From Saccharomycopsis fibuligera x Saccharomycopsis cf. fibuligera (taxonomy: Eukaryota > Ascomycota > Saccharomycetes > Ascoideales > Saccharomycopsidaceae), in the NCBI GenBank assembly GCA_001936135.1, contig CP012815.1, forward strand, positions 372,001-436,000: a stretch of DNA of 64,000 nt. Direction: 5' to 3'. The position numbers were made by a program, and so were the translations under genes. Below the pieces are notes generated by a model that was given only the letters and a program-made list of their open reading frames with translations, searched no databases and was not told the origin of the DNA. The stretch's first letter is position 1. The number at the start of each line of letters is the position of its first letter. Shown in pieces: positions 23,080 through 35,090 of this stretch.

Positions 23080-23595
23080 ATAAGCAATTGAGCTGGGACA
23101 GCCTCATCCTTCCATCCAGCGATACACGAGAATTAGTCCAAGTCAACAACTACTTGATATTTCAAAAGAAATATTCCCACCTACGGAAATATAAGGACTT
23201 TGATTGGAAAACCATTCCAATCTCTTGTCTTATTTACTACATCACCACAGTAATAAATTAGATAACACTGATGTGTTATCTTAGTGAGTGGAAGATGGTA
23301 CTGAAGTGCGACCCCTTTCTTTTTATCTGTTGACAGCAAAGCAATGACCCTCAAAAAAAAAAAAAAGTTAAAAAAAATATTATTCATCCTAGACTATAAT
23401 CTCTCCTATATCTATTTCAAATCCAACTGGTCCATTAAAGACTAACTAATACTAACGGGGCTTTCACTTGTATACGTTTCCCCTATATACTAACAACTGA
23501 ACTATACAGCATATACTATAGAGATAAGTTTATAGGATTTAACCTTCTATCGTTTATATAGAAATGATAAATCGATATTGTGTGTAAAAAAAAAA

Positions 23596-24243
23596 TAGGT
23601 AACGGTAGCTCCTAGGTAACAAGCTCCTAACAATAACTATATAAGTAGCTAATTTCGTCTTTATTATCATGTATTCTGTATAGATAACAGCAAGCGAAGT
23701 CATCTTCCTTTTTATTACAAAATACTTATCTTCTTTAGTTTATCTTGAATTCTTACCTCTCTTCCTGTTGAATTTATACCAATTAACATCTTTCATACCG
23801 TTCATTTAGTATAATCTCCTTTTTGGTAAACTGCCTTTTGCGGACGAGAACATTTGGGCGCACGCATAGTTGCTAAGGAGAACAACATCAAAGATGTGGA
23901 AGAAAATTTTCGTCACTTTAGCATTATGGGTGAGGAATGAAATTATTATATATAGTTTGAAAAACAGAATGGTTTTATTTAGTGATATAGTTTATAATAA
24001 AGCAAGGAATATAAGTCCAAGTTCATTACTAATTAACTTACATCAAAAACTAGTATCTCGGTAAGTGGCTATCCTTCATTACTAGAAGAGAGACTGATCT
24101 AACCAGTGCTACTCAGAGGAGACAACCTCAGGTATGGGTAGCAGATCTAGTCACTATACTCTGAGAGTCGATCCTAAAAAATAACTATGAATCCTGAAAC
24201 CTTCTCACGTCTTAATTCAGACCCTACAACCCCATCTCTTACA
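23596..24243 (+). repeat. Gypsy LTR on the plus strand, split by a copia LTR (right arm)
   Basis: Mirror of 2,764-3,411. It begins TAGGTAACGG directly after the LINE poly-A, lacks the first ~40 bases, is interrupted by the copia LTR, and ends TTACA at 24,243 without a primer-binding site after it. Confidence 0.8.
23766..24166 (+). repeat. Copia-type LTR, solo (right arm)
   Basis: Mirror copy of 2,841-3,241; starts TGTTGAATTTATACC on the plus strand. More diverged from the 11,755-16,936 element's LTRs than those are from each other. Confidence 0.8.
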
Positions 24244-26617
24244 AAGTCAAATCTTGGCTTTCTTGTCCAAAGTTAAATGCAAACCTTCATCGAACCTACT
24301 ATACACCTCAGTTCGATTCCGCCTGCGGTGAACGCAACATGATTTCTACTAGACATCGCTATTGCCGTAATTTCGGCTGCCCGAGTAGCAGATCGGATTT
24401 CATTTCTGAGAGGCTCTTTCAGAAATAGAACCTCAGGTTCTTCGTATAACTTGAACCATTTTCAAAATAGCGTCAAGCTGTCGAGGGCTTGCTGCAATAC
24501 CGGCTTTCAGAATCATTTGACCCAAGAACTCTACCCGTTTTTCAAATAATCAATATTTTTGTGCTTTGGTTGCTGCTGGATTTTCAACTAACACTTGCGA
24601 AAATAAAGCAGATGCTTCTCCAGGCCAAAAGGCATTACACGCCATGTATAATGTCCGGATAACGTAGAAAATTCGACCTTTGTCTTCTCCAGGGTGCATT
24701 CTTAATTGATGATATCCATGCGCCAGATCATTGTTTCAAATAAAAACGTTTTCTTCCAACCTTGGTAAATGTATCATCAATTTGATTTCCTGCTTCTTGT
24801 ACTGGTAATCAAGCTAAGCGATAGGGGGTCGAGCAATGATTTGATCATTGATGAGTTTGACCCGGTGGTCGAAGCGTTCCCGTAACGGTGGAAGGTGCTC
24901 AATTTTACCATCAACATCATTAAGTGCTTGCACCATCTGTTTCAAAGCATGGTATTTCGACTTGTCAAGTTCTTTTGGTGCAGGAATGGGATTTTGGGAT
25001 TCCGGTGTATCAGGCTCCGCTTTTACCCACTAGAGTTCCATTTTCTCGTGATTTGTAGCCTTTTTGCGCAACTCTAGGACCAACATAAGGTTGATTTGTA
25101 CTGCGTTAGAGTTTGGTTCTTCATGAAGGTGAACAGCATCATCCGAATCCAGGATGGACCAAACGCCCGTTTGTGCAAGCAAGCTCGCATGTCGCTTGAT
25201 GAACGGAAGGCCAAAGATCATAGGACGATTCGACACAGGAAGGACATAGGCTGAAGTACGTTTTGTTCTTCCTCCAATTTTCACATCCAAAGAACAACAT
25301 TCCGTGAGTAGCTGTTGTTCTTTACTGACTGCGACAGACACAGTAGCCTTTTCAGGAGTAAAAACAGGCCAACGGTTGGCTTGTACTACTTCCTTGCTGA
25401 CAAAATTGGAACTAGCACCAGTATCGAATAAAGAGTCAATTTGTAGATCATTAACCATGACTTGTACATGAGCAGGGTGTAATATCGGAGAGTCATTAGT
25501 TTTGTTGAGAGTAGCGATTCCTCGCGTTAACATCCAAATTGGAGTTTTCTAAAGTAAGGTGGTCAAGATCCATTTTCTCCGGTCCAAAATGGTTTGAAAA
25601 TGGTCTGTTATTTCCCTGGTTGTGAAAATTTCTGCTGTTAAAGTGCGGTTTGTTAAAACGGTTATTGTTGTAACTTTTTGCGTATCTGTTAGTGTGGTTG
25701 GAAAACCCAGCACTATACGATGGTTTAGAATTGTTAAATTTCTTGTAGTTTTTATTGAAATTGGATTGTCCATGCATAACAGGTTGCATAGTGGTAGCGA
25801 TACGCGTTGCCGATGTTTGAATCCAATTGAGAGAGACGGGAATACGCTGTTGGAGAAAGTAGTCTCTCATGATGCTAACATGAATTCTAAGGTTCTCGCT
25901 CAAACCATTGATATACAAATCCATTAAAGTGGATTCACCAGTGTCATAGGCTGAAGCCAAATAGTTAAATCTAGTAATATAGTGTTCGATAGAACCAGAT
26001 TGTCTTAAAGAAGAAAGTTGTTTGTCTACCGAGGCGGTGTTCTACCATTGTCGAAAACGTTCACAAAAAGCTCTCCAGAGTTGCTCGACGTCGATTTCAT
26101 TAATGTTTTCCCGAGAAGGTAAGAATTTGACGGCCCAAGTAGCAGCGACATCACGTAAGCAACCAACAGTAGCCCTAAGTTGTTGATCTTAGTTCTTATA
26201 GCGTTTTCTAAAACAGTATGTAAACATCAAAGTTTGAAAACGTGGAATAGCGGCTAACGAGGAATTTTTTCCTGTAAAAATTGGAGTCAACGTCTCTCCC
26301 CTAGCACCAAAGGCGCTACCAATTGTAAGAGATGGGGTTGAAGGGTCTGAATTAAGACGTGAGAAGGTTTCAGGATTCATAGTTATTTTCTAGGATCGAC
26401 TAGGAAGAGAGATAAGACTCAAGATAGAGTAAAGGAGATAGGTATATTGTAATAGAAGGAAGATGACTTCGCTTACTGTTATCTATACAGAATACATAAT
26501 AATAATAAAGACGAACTTAGCTACTTATATAGTTATTGTTAGGAGCTTGTGACCTAGGAGCTACCGTTACCTAGGAGCTACCGTTACCTAAGAGCTATCT
26601 GGGACTGATTTGTTACA
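24244..26617 (-). mobile_element. Ty3/gypsy-like element, internally deleted (right arm copy)
   Basis: Mirror of 390-2,763: LTR, primer-binding site, gag, protease with the DTGAS motif, degraded reverse-transcriptase remnant, integrase C-terminal remnant. It shares the LTR at 26,324-26,617 with the next element in a head-to-tail tandem. A broken fossil with many breaks. Confidence 0.82.
26324..26617 (-). repeat. Gypsy-type LTR, complete, shared by two tandem elements
   Basis: Mirror of 390-683. It is the 3' LTR of the element at 26,324-29,490 and the 5' LTR of the element at 24,244-26,617. Such a shared LTR is the usual product of LTR-LTR recombination or tandem insertion. Confidence 0.85.
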
Positions 26618-29490
26618 CTTCCTCCCCCTTAGAGGATAACCCAGTTCTTTTAAGATAGTTGATTTGTTCAGTTAGAGCATTTCGTAAATTGGTTGATACT
26701 TTAGTTCTGAAGAAGTCAAATGAGATAGGTGTGGCATGTTCAGGTTTGCAATCTTGCCAAAACACATGCAAGTAGTCTTTTGCAATACCTGCGATTGCTC
26801 TGATTTCGTCGGCTCTAGATGCGGCCTCAATTTCGTTTCGAGGGGGTTCCTTTGGGTATACAACGTCTGGTTCTCGGTATAGTTTTAACCACCTAACGTT
26901 GACTACTCTGTGTTGTTTAGTTATACAGGGTGAATCGAACTCAACAGCACTTTCCCCCACTCGTTTAACGACTTTATATGGTCCAAGATAAACTGGATGA
27001 ATTTTCTTGTACGGACCATCAGCACCAAAATGAGCATCTCTATGCAGAAGTACCCAACTTCCAATATCAAAAGAGATTTCACGACGATTTTCATCCTCAA
27101 TTACCTGAGACCGATGTTGTTGTTGGACCAAGTATTCTTTTGTGCGGTGAAGAACAGCTTGCTCTGTCTTCAAGTATTCTTCCGTAGGTGTCACATGACC
27201 CTCCGAAAAGCGTCTACCATAAAAAGGATCAGGTGCTTCATACCCGTGGTCTGCAAAAAATGGAGTGCATTTGATACTATGGTGATAAGAGGTGTTGTAA
27301 GCAAATTCTACCATAGGTAAAAATTTTCTCCACGAAGAGAATTGATTAAAGCAATACCGACGCAACATCCCAGTTAGGGTTTTGATGATTCTCTCAGTTT
27401 GGCCATTAGTTTCAGGATGATTGGCTGTGCTCATCTTTAACTTAATCCCCAACTTGTCCATAATAGTTTGATACATAACACTTTGGAATCCAACATCTCT
27501 ATCCGAAACTATTTCAGTGGGAATACCATGTAAACGAAAAACTTCGTTTATTAAAATCATAGCTGTGCTATATCCAGTGATCGTTTTGCTCACCGGTAAG
27601 AAATGGGAGTATTTTGTCAACCTATCCACGACAACTAATACCATGTCTGTTTTACCAGATGGTGGAAATCCAGTAACAAAATCGATGGAGATACTCAGCC
27701 ATCGGGACTGTGGAATCTCTAATGGTTCGAGCAAATTATTAGTAGTGGGACCAGCTAATGTGCGTTGGCAGACATCGCATCGATGTACAAAACGCTTGAT
27801 ATCAGCAAACATAGAAGGCCAATAATATTTCTCAGCTAGTTTCAAGTATAATTTGTACAGACTTAAATGAGTAACACCATGGGTTTCAGCTAGCAAGTCC
27901 TTTTGATAAGACTGAGGAACACATAATCTGAGCAGATTAGATTCGGTAATAGGGTTATCATACCAAAGTTTGTTATCCTGGATCTTGAATAACTTATCAA
28001 ATTTCGTTAATCGTTCATTAGCAGCAAGTTTCTCAATTTTCATTTTAAGGAAAGGGTCTTGTTTATCATCTTGTAAAGTTAATTGAGCTAATTTAGCATG
28101 AATTCCTTCATCAACCAGCACAGCATCAAGATCAAGTCTCGATAACCAATCAGCAACTTTATTTGTCAGCCCTGAGATGTGTGTGATTTCAACATCATAT
28201 TCAGAAAGGGTATCGAGCCATCGCATAATGCGAGGATGGTGTTGGTTTTGCAACAATGAATGTCTTAATGAGACGTGGTCTGTGTGTACCACCACATGGC
28301 GATCAGCAATCTGGATCCTGAGGTGCCACAACGATTCAACAATAGCAAACAATTCTTTGTCATACACCGAATACCGTCTTTGATGAACATCCAATGACTT
28401 GCTAAAATAACCAGCAACGCCAAGCAACTTATCATCATCATTATAGCTCTGTAAAACTCCTCCTATAGCGTTGTGCTTTCTTTTGTGTATCTAATTCCGG
28501 CATGTTCAAACTAGCGTCAATCTTCCGAGAACTTGCTGCAATACCGGCGTTCTGAATCACGTGACCCAAGAATTTCACCTGCTCTTGGAAAAAACAACAT
28601 TTTTGTGTTTTAATTGTTAATTGATTTTTGGCTAACGCTTTTAAATACACATTACATCTTCAAAGTGTTGTTCTACATCGTCTCCACAAATGAGAATATC
28701 ATCCAAATAATATACCAGAAAATGTGAATAAGGGGCAAGAATCAGCTTTATAAATTGTGAAAATGAAGCAGGTGCATTTTTCAAACCAAACGGCATTACA
28801 CGCCATGTATAATGTCCGGATGAAGTAGAAAATGCGACTTTATCCTCGTCTCCAGGATGCATCCTTAATTGGTGGTATCCTTGTGCTAAATCAATTTTTG
28901 AATAGAAACGTTTTCCTCCGACCTTGGCTAATGTATCATCAATGTGAGGTAACGGGAATGAGTTTTTGATAGTTTTGTTGTTAATGAAGCGGTAGTCAAC
29001 ACACATACGCCAAGTATTATCTTGTTTTTTAACCATCACTATTGGAAAGGACCAAGGACTATCTGAGTCTTTAAGCATACCCAGCTTTAAGAGTTCCGCA
29101 ATTTGATTTTCTGCTTCTTGTGCTTGTAATGGAGCTAAGCGATATGGCGGTCGAGCAATGATTTGATCATCTGCGAGTTTGATTCGGTGGTCGAAGCGTT
29201 CTCGTAACGGTGGAAGGTGTTAAATTATACCGTCAACATCACTAACTGCTTGAACCATCTGTTTCAAAGCATGGAATTTCGACTTGTTAAGTTCTTCTAA
29301 TGTAGGAAGGGAATTGTGGGATTTCAGTGTATCCGGATCCACTTTTACCCAATAAAGTTCCATTTTCTCGTGGTTTTCAACCTCCCTGCACAATTCTTGG
29401 ACCACCAGAAGGTCAATTTGTGCTACCTTGAAGCATAATTCTTTATAAGAATGAAGAACATCATTCCAACCCAAGATTGCTAGAAACTCT
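26324..29490 (-). mobile_element. Ty3/gypsy-like element, 5'-truncated (broken)
   Basis: The most complete gypsy copy. Parts in order on the minus strand: end of the protease region (about 29,474), reverse transcriptase with YYLDDILI (28,641-29,078), RNase H beginning near 28,430, then integrase with an HHCC finger (CDVCQ) and catalytic-core motifs SIDFVTGFP and SDRDVGF (to 26,613), polypurine tract and 3' LTR. RNase H through integrase lies in one long open frame. Gag and the 5' LTR are missing where the copia relic begins. Broken at about three or more places. Confidence 0.87.
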
Positions 29491-29505
29491 TGAAAAATAT
29501 AGTAT

Positions 29506-29766
29506 TGTATTGTTATAAAGTGTATGAGATTCTGGGTAAGGAATCAGAAAATTATAAGAAAGCAAAAATGAAAGATAAGAGCAAGCATATTTAAGTATAT
29601 AATGATCTGAAGCGTGTTCCTGTTTTGCTTCATTGGTGCTTGTTCTGTCTTCATGTCAGCTGTGCAAGTACATGCACTGTCACACCGTTATGACTTTGAA
29701 GCCATAGTATTGCTAAATATCATATATCAAACCCTTGGTGTAGAATCATTCTGATCACGTAGCACA
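29506..29766 (-). repeat. 3' LTR of the copia relic
   Basis: 261 bp, TG...CA; aligns along its length with 33,382-33,640, including a ~60-base nearly identical stretch around GTCTTCATGTCAGCTGTGC. Confidence 0.75.
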
Positions 29767-32700
29767 AAAAATAAGATAAAACTGCTGACTAAAACTGTAC
29801 GACAAAACTAGAGAATCATTAATGAACAAATAAATAAGTATAGTGAAGTAAGAGTGGAGTAATGATAATAAAGTACGGATAATCAAATAATGATAACAAC
29901 GTAAGAACAGTACAGTAATGATCATACAGTAATTGTGTTGAATGATACTTGTACTTCAGCACCGTTCTGTCATATTTGGCAGTATCATAGTCAGCATCAG
30001 TGACAACCGTGACGAGATAATGAGCCACCGGCTGGTAACCATCTGTAAGTGTACTTTTGGACTTGTCCAACAAGCAAAAATCCTTAAATAAAAGCATGCA
30101 GCCTTTACCGCCATACTGCATAGCAGATAACTTACAAAGTCGTGCTCTTTGCAGTTTTGGTAATGAAATTTTTCATGCTAAGCTCGACTTCGCCAGATCC
30201 GTAGGAAACATTGACTCCGAGAAACATAAACGCAAAACCTAAATGTTTCATCTTGAACTTCACTGAGAAAGCAGCGTGAACGTTTTTAATGGTGGTACTA
30301 TATGTACCAGCAATAGGCAAATCATAAACATAATCCGCAATGAAAGTACCAGCCCCAAAAAATAAACAAGGATCAACAGCCGAAGCAATGACGAATGTCA
30401 TTGTATCAAAGCTAACCACTAGCGCCCAGCTTTCCAAAGTAATTTGTACCTGGTTCCTGAGAAAAACCTTTATATGCCAGACTTGCCTTGAACCGTTCAC
30501 CACTTGGAACTTCTCTGACATTAAATACACATCGGGAGCCAACAGGGTTGACATCCGCTGGATATTTCACAGCATCTTTGACCTTATTTGCATCAATATC
30601 TGTATTCCTTTAAGCCATAGCACCTATCCATTGATTAGTGTGAGGACTGGTAACTGTCTCATAGTAGCTGTTAGTAAGTTTGTACTTATTTCTGGCAACA
30701 GCAAGCGTAGCATTTTCTGATTCAAAAATACTTCGACCATCAGGAAGAAACAATCGTGGGGATGATGGTTCAATATCTGCTTGAATCGACTTAGCTTCTT
30801 TTACTACTTGACTGTGAGAATTCTCCGTATCCAAAATAAATTCATGCTTGACCAAAGCGTTGCAAGCAGCCCAAGGTTCTCTGATTTCCTGTCTGCCTGA
30901 TGTCATAAGTTTCTTGTGTGGTTTTGATTCAATAACAATATTTGAGACAGCATCAAAGTCAGTGTCGCTATTTCTGGCCTTTCTCTTATGCAGCTTCGAC
31001 TCACCTGAGCCGCCAGCTGCAAGAACTCTAGACTCTTTCGATTTCACCAGAGGTCTCTTTATATCATCAGGGGCACCACCAGGTAATGAGTTTTTAGCAT
31101 GATCAGCATCATAATCTTCAAGCATAAAGGCAATTGTGCTGGTCTCTGAGAACCCGAGAAAACCCCGCTAATATCCATTGTCACCAACTTGTTACTGAAG
31201 AAACATTTCTCACCAAACATTCGGTAACGAAACGGAGTATCAGAATTAAAAGGCTTGCTGACTTCCCTAATAGCTTCAAATGCAGATTTGTCACTAGCTC
31301 TCCGGAGATACTTGTGCAAAAAACCACAACGACTGAATAAAAATTTCCAGTTGTTGTTTGTGACACCAGATCAACAGATAAGAACTTTTATTTTTGCTTC
31401 TATTGTCTAGTTCAACCGTTCTGAGCCTCCGTTTTGATGGCTACTATAAGAGGCTGTGTACTCCGATACAGTTTCTGCCAGCTTTGGCATCACCAGCCAG
31501 CCATTCATTAATAGCCTTGGTATCAAACTTATTGTCAGCCCGCAATTTAACACTCTACTTACCTTTCAGTTTCAACATGTTCAGCAATGCACACAAACAC
31601 TCCACTGTTTTAGCTGATACTTCACTCTTGTACTTTACCACACGACAGACAGTATAGGCTGTTGGACGGTCAGAGACAGGTAAGTCATAGTCCCCTTTAA
31701 TTGGACCGATAAGATCAGGTTGTACTAGTTTACCAACAGCGAAATTGTACATGGGTAACTTTGCAGCTGGCCGCTTCACAACACTAGCGCAATCATCACA
31801 ATTCTCCTAAGTGTGTTTAATCTCCCGAGTCCTGTACTTATTATTCAATGTAGCTTTCGCTTGAGCAACACGAGCATATACACTATTCTTGTGAGTTCTA
31901 ACGATCTCATCGTTGATAACCTCTGCGTTGAGAACCAACTGTTGCTCTGTATCATTCTCCCCTAGCGCCACCCTAAGTGCCAACCTTTGGAAACTCAATA
32001 AAAAACTAATTGTTGCAGTAGAGTTTAGCAGCTTTATTCGTGAGGACAATCTCATAGCCTTGTTCAGTGAGTCTGTGTGCATAAATGGATTTATTAGAGC
32101 TCTAATCAGCAATTTGACATCATTAATATTGATTCCGTTACACTGAGTGTCAGCTTCAACTTCGACTACAGAGATACCATTGACACCCTTCACCTGAACT
32201 TCTGTGTTTCTCTTGTTGTTCAGCTTTTCAACATTTTTGACAACATAGATTCAACTGCCGGTGTCGAGTGTAAATCGTTTTCCGTATTGGAGCAAAAAGC
32301 ATTCTTCAAGATAGTTAGCTTTGTCGATTTTAGTCTGTTTCTTATCATCTACTTCAACACCAGTGTCACCATCTTTAGTGACAAACACATTATACAAATC
32401 TGGAACTTCCACCAACTGAACAGTCTGTACACTTTTTCTTTTTCTTCAAACGACATTCAGAGCTAATATGCCCATTTTCACTACATTAACAGCACCCAAT
32501 AACATAGGTTTTTTCAGCATGTTGGACCATTTCAGTGTCAATACTTGCACCTTTTCTCTCAATAGATTGATGAGAGTTGACAATATCTCAATTACAAAGC
32601 TTTTCCAACTTCAAAATTATCTCATCTTGGTCTATCTTTTCGAACTCTTCATTGTCATTGAACATGTTGCTTGCAGCGAAAAAATTGTGAAGGTTTTTTT

Positions 32701-33381
32701 TGTCAAGACAAGAAGCAAGAAAAGTACTTTTGAGTATTGCAATCTCAGGACAGTGAGAGTTTGTCGTGCGAAACAACTCAAGACGTCTTGTGAGGTCCGA
32801 TTTATGGAGATGCAGCCAGTCCACCAGCTATTCATCATAGTAACCGAGTTATACTCATCAAGTCTTCTATACACTCTAGATATTTTATACTACAAATGCA
32901 ATCCATCAAGAGCCTGAGACTGACAAAAACAATTGTCCGTAGTTTTAGCTCTGATCAGGCAGAGTAGCCAGCCAGACAGCCTAGCAGGATGGAAGTTTAG
33001 CTTGTCAACATTAAGCATTGCTTTGATCCTAGTTATTCCAACACCTTCAAGTACCAATGCAAATAGATTGAGAACAAAGTCATAGAGCAATTGATATGCA
33101 TATTAATTATTTATTTTTCTTTCTTTCCCCGGCTTGATAATATTCAACTGAATCTTGAATACAGCATCACTGATACCATAATTAGGCTCACATCCATGAG
33201 TACTCATATTGCTTTTCTTATTTATTTATGTAAGTTGCTTGTTGCAAAGACGAGAAAAAGAATAAGTCAAAGAGACAATATATGCACAATAGCACCGACA
33301 GGCTACTGGCCTTTGTTCAATTGAATAATAACTTAGCACTTCAGACTGTAAATCTGCTAAAAATTGTAAAGAAATAAATAT

Positions 33382-33640
33382 TGTACTGTAATAAGGTGTA
33401 TAAAATTGTCGGTCAGGAATCAGAAAAATAAAAGAAAAGAAAAATGAAAGACAAGAACAAGCATAGTTAGGTATATAATGATCTGAAGTATGTTTCTGTT
33501 TTCCTTTATTGGTGCTTGTTCTGTCTTCATGTCAGCTGTGCAAATACATGCACTGTCACAGCGTTATGACTTTGAAGCCATAGTATTGGTATATGCAGTA
33601 TACCAGACCATCGGTATAGACTCATTATGATCATGCAACA
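33382..33640 (-). repeat. 5' LTR of the copia relic
   Basis: 259 bp, TGTTGCATG start on the minus strand. It is followed outward (33,641-33,654) by a long A run. Confidence 0.75.
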
Positions 33641-33876
33641 AAAAAAAAAAAAATAACATGAACATGTAAGGCGCGAGACTCTGTTCACGTGCCTCAGTGG
33701 GGCCCTGAGTCCCAGAGTTACTGCTTGATCTTCTGAGATCTTCTGATGTTTTATTAAAACTTTTATTGTATTTAGGCATATTAAATCGAGTTATGTATTA
33801 GAAGAGTTCTGTAACAATAATTAGTGAAGCCAGGTCCCGCCGGTCCAACCCCAAGTACGATGTTGAAGGAGAGTAT

Positions 33877-34203
33877 TGTATTTTGTATTATAATAATAGT
33901 AATGTAGGGCTTGTTAGGTCCTGAGTATTACTATTATTATTGTTTTTTATATTCTTTTATATTCTTGTTCTCTTATTCTCTACATCCTAATCTACAGTTC
34001 ACAATAATTATTATTGTGGTCTTTCAGTTACCTTTTTATAACTGTATCTCTCCTTCAGCTATCCCTTATTCGTACTTGTCCTGTCTTCAGTATCCCTATT
34101 TATAAATACTGTCTGCTGATTCGTTAGTTATGTGTTTAGACTCAGCCAATCACCGTCATGACTTTTATACCATAGTATTGGTATACAGCCACTCCGCTCA
34201 ACA
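33877..34203 (-). repeat. Copia-family LTR, first copy
   Basis: About 327 bp; on the plus strand starts TGTATTTTGTATTAT and ends CTCAACA. Rich in ATT/TTA triplet runs. Confidence 0.65.
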
Positions 34204-34449
34204 TGCTGACTAAGAAAACAGTAAGGCAAATGAGGCGCTCGATCATGTTCAGGTGCCTCAGTGGGGCCCTGAGTCCCAGAGCTGTTGCTCGAGCGTTGAG
34301 AACTTCTGGTGTCTTCTGATGTTTTATTAGAACTCTTATTGTTTCTAGCCATATTAAATCAAGTTGTGTATTAGAATAGTTTTGTAATAATAATTAATGA
34401 AGCCAGGTCCCGCCGTCCAACCCCCAAGTGCGATGTTGAAGGAGAGTAT

Positions 34450-34785
34450 TGTATTTTGTATTATGATAACAATAAGGTAGGGCTTGTTAGGTCCTGAGTA
34501 TTATTATTATTATCGTTAGCTATTATTTGTATCCTTTCTATGCATATCCTTCGATATCTCTTCTATATTTCTTATTATAATTATTATTATTATTGTGGTC
34601 TTTCAGTTATCTTTATATAACTGTATCCCTCCTTCAATTTTCCTTTACTCGTACTTGTCCTGTCTTCAGTATTTCTATTTATAAATATTATCTGGTTTTG
34701 TGTTAGGTATGCACGTAGACGCAACACTCATCACCGTCACGACTTTTATACCATAGTATTGGTATACGCCCATTCCACTCTCTTG
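34450..34785 (-). repeat. Copia-family LTR, second copy
   Basis: Aligned throughout with 33,877-34,203; the outer end is indistinct, so the right boundary is approximate. Confidence 0.6.
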
Positions 34786-35090
34786 CCTTACCTCATTACT
34801 TTAAGTTACACTCAATTGAATAGTCTTTAAAGACTATATCACCCGCCAAACAGAACCTGACCTGCTTCCGATGTTGATTTCCACTGCGGTGCACCACCCC
34901 CAAGCGTTTCCATTAAGCCAGGGCTTTTAAGTAAAATCTTTTTCTTGTTGTCACAGGTCATGGTCACGTGTAAGATCTGATGAATATTTTGGAAAAACGG
35001 GACATCAATTTTAATTTTTTTGCCGTTTTCAACTCATCGCCAACCCAGCATTGAAGAGGAGAGAAGAGAAAATATCTACTAGCAGATAGG
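34786..35090 (+). promoter_or_regulatory. PET127 upstream region
   Basis: The transition from retroelement debris to host genes. Contains GTCACGTG at 34,964-34,971, the consensus of the bHLH factor Cbf1, about 120 bases before the start codon. The region just upstream of the ATG is purine-rich. Confidence 0.55.
34964..34971. promoter_or_regulatory. Cbf1-type site GTCACGTG
   Basis: Perfect match to RTCACRTG. In Candida, Cbf1 is reported to control respiratory and sulphur genes, which would suit a mitochondrial RNA gene. Sequence match only. Confidence 0.45.

Larger units (their letters stand above)
11696..23595 (+). mobile_element. LINE, L1 clade, Zorro-like (right arm copy, dead, interrupted by copia)
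   Basis: The same element as at 3,412-10,095, on the plus strand. A ~29-base 5' leader precedes the ORF1 ATG at 11,725. The copia element interrupts ORF1 after 30 bases (11,755-16,936, plus a 5-bp duplication). ORF1 resumes at 16,937, ORF2 covers 19,958-23,079, and the 3' UTR ends in A10 at 23,586-23,595. Without the insert it is about 6.7 kb. Here the full 5' leader is present, whereas the left copy is cut at ACGTTTCA, so this copy better defines the element's start. Confidence 0.88.
11697..27006. repeat. Right arm of the giant inverted repeat
   Basis: Reverse complement of the left arm, interrupted once by the copia element and its target duplication (11,755-16,941). Homology to the left arm begins at the LINE 5' end near 11,709 and continues to 27,006, which is simply the partner of window base 1. 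The gypsy element continues beyond 27,006 without a break, so the repeat may be longer than the window shows. Confidence 0.93.
29506..33640 (-). mobile_element. Ty1/copia-type relic with both LTRs (old, heavily broken)
   Basis: Two ~260-bp direct repeats (29,506-29,766 and 33,382-33,640) bracket 3.6 kb of degenerate copia coding sequence on the minus strand. Recognisable pieces are a gag/zinc-knuckle region near 32,450-32,900, integrase-like sequence near 31,560-31,780, and reverse-transcriptase sequence near 30,130-30,550. Many breaks. The LTRs have clearly diverged, much more than those of the 11,755-16,936 element, so it is old. No target duplication is recognisable. Confidence 0.78.
33641..34785 (-). 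mobile_element. Two copia LTR + gag-start stubs in tandem (broken)
   Basis: Two direct copies of a ~570-bp module. Each has an LTR (33,877-34,203 and 34,450 to about 34,785), followed on the minus strand by a ~240-bp leader carrying the start of a gag-like frame (NKSSNKTSED and NKSFNKTSED). Each leader is cut, one by the next LTR and the other by the copia relic's LTR. The LTRs share GCCATAGTATTGGTATA-type ends with the relic at 29,506-33,640, so all belong to related families. Old and broken. Confidence 0.7.

Noticed and set aside
1-27006. The inverted repeat as a pure assembly or library foldback artefact.
   Set aside because: Not fully excluded, but the arms differ by two diverged islands, a 9-base indel, a private stop and a copia insertion, and they are joined to different inner flanks. 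A foldback read error would give arms without such differences.
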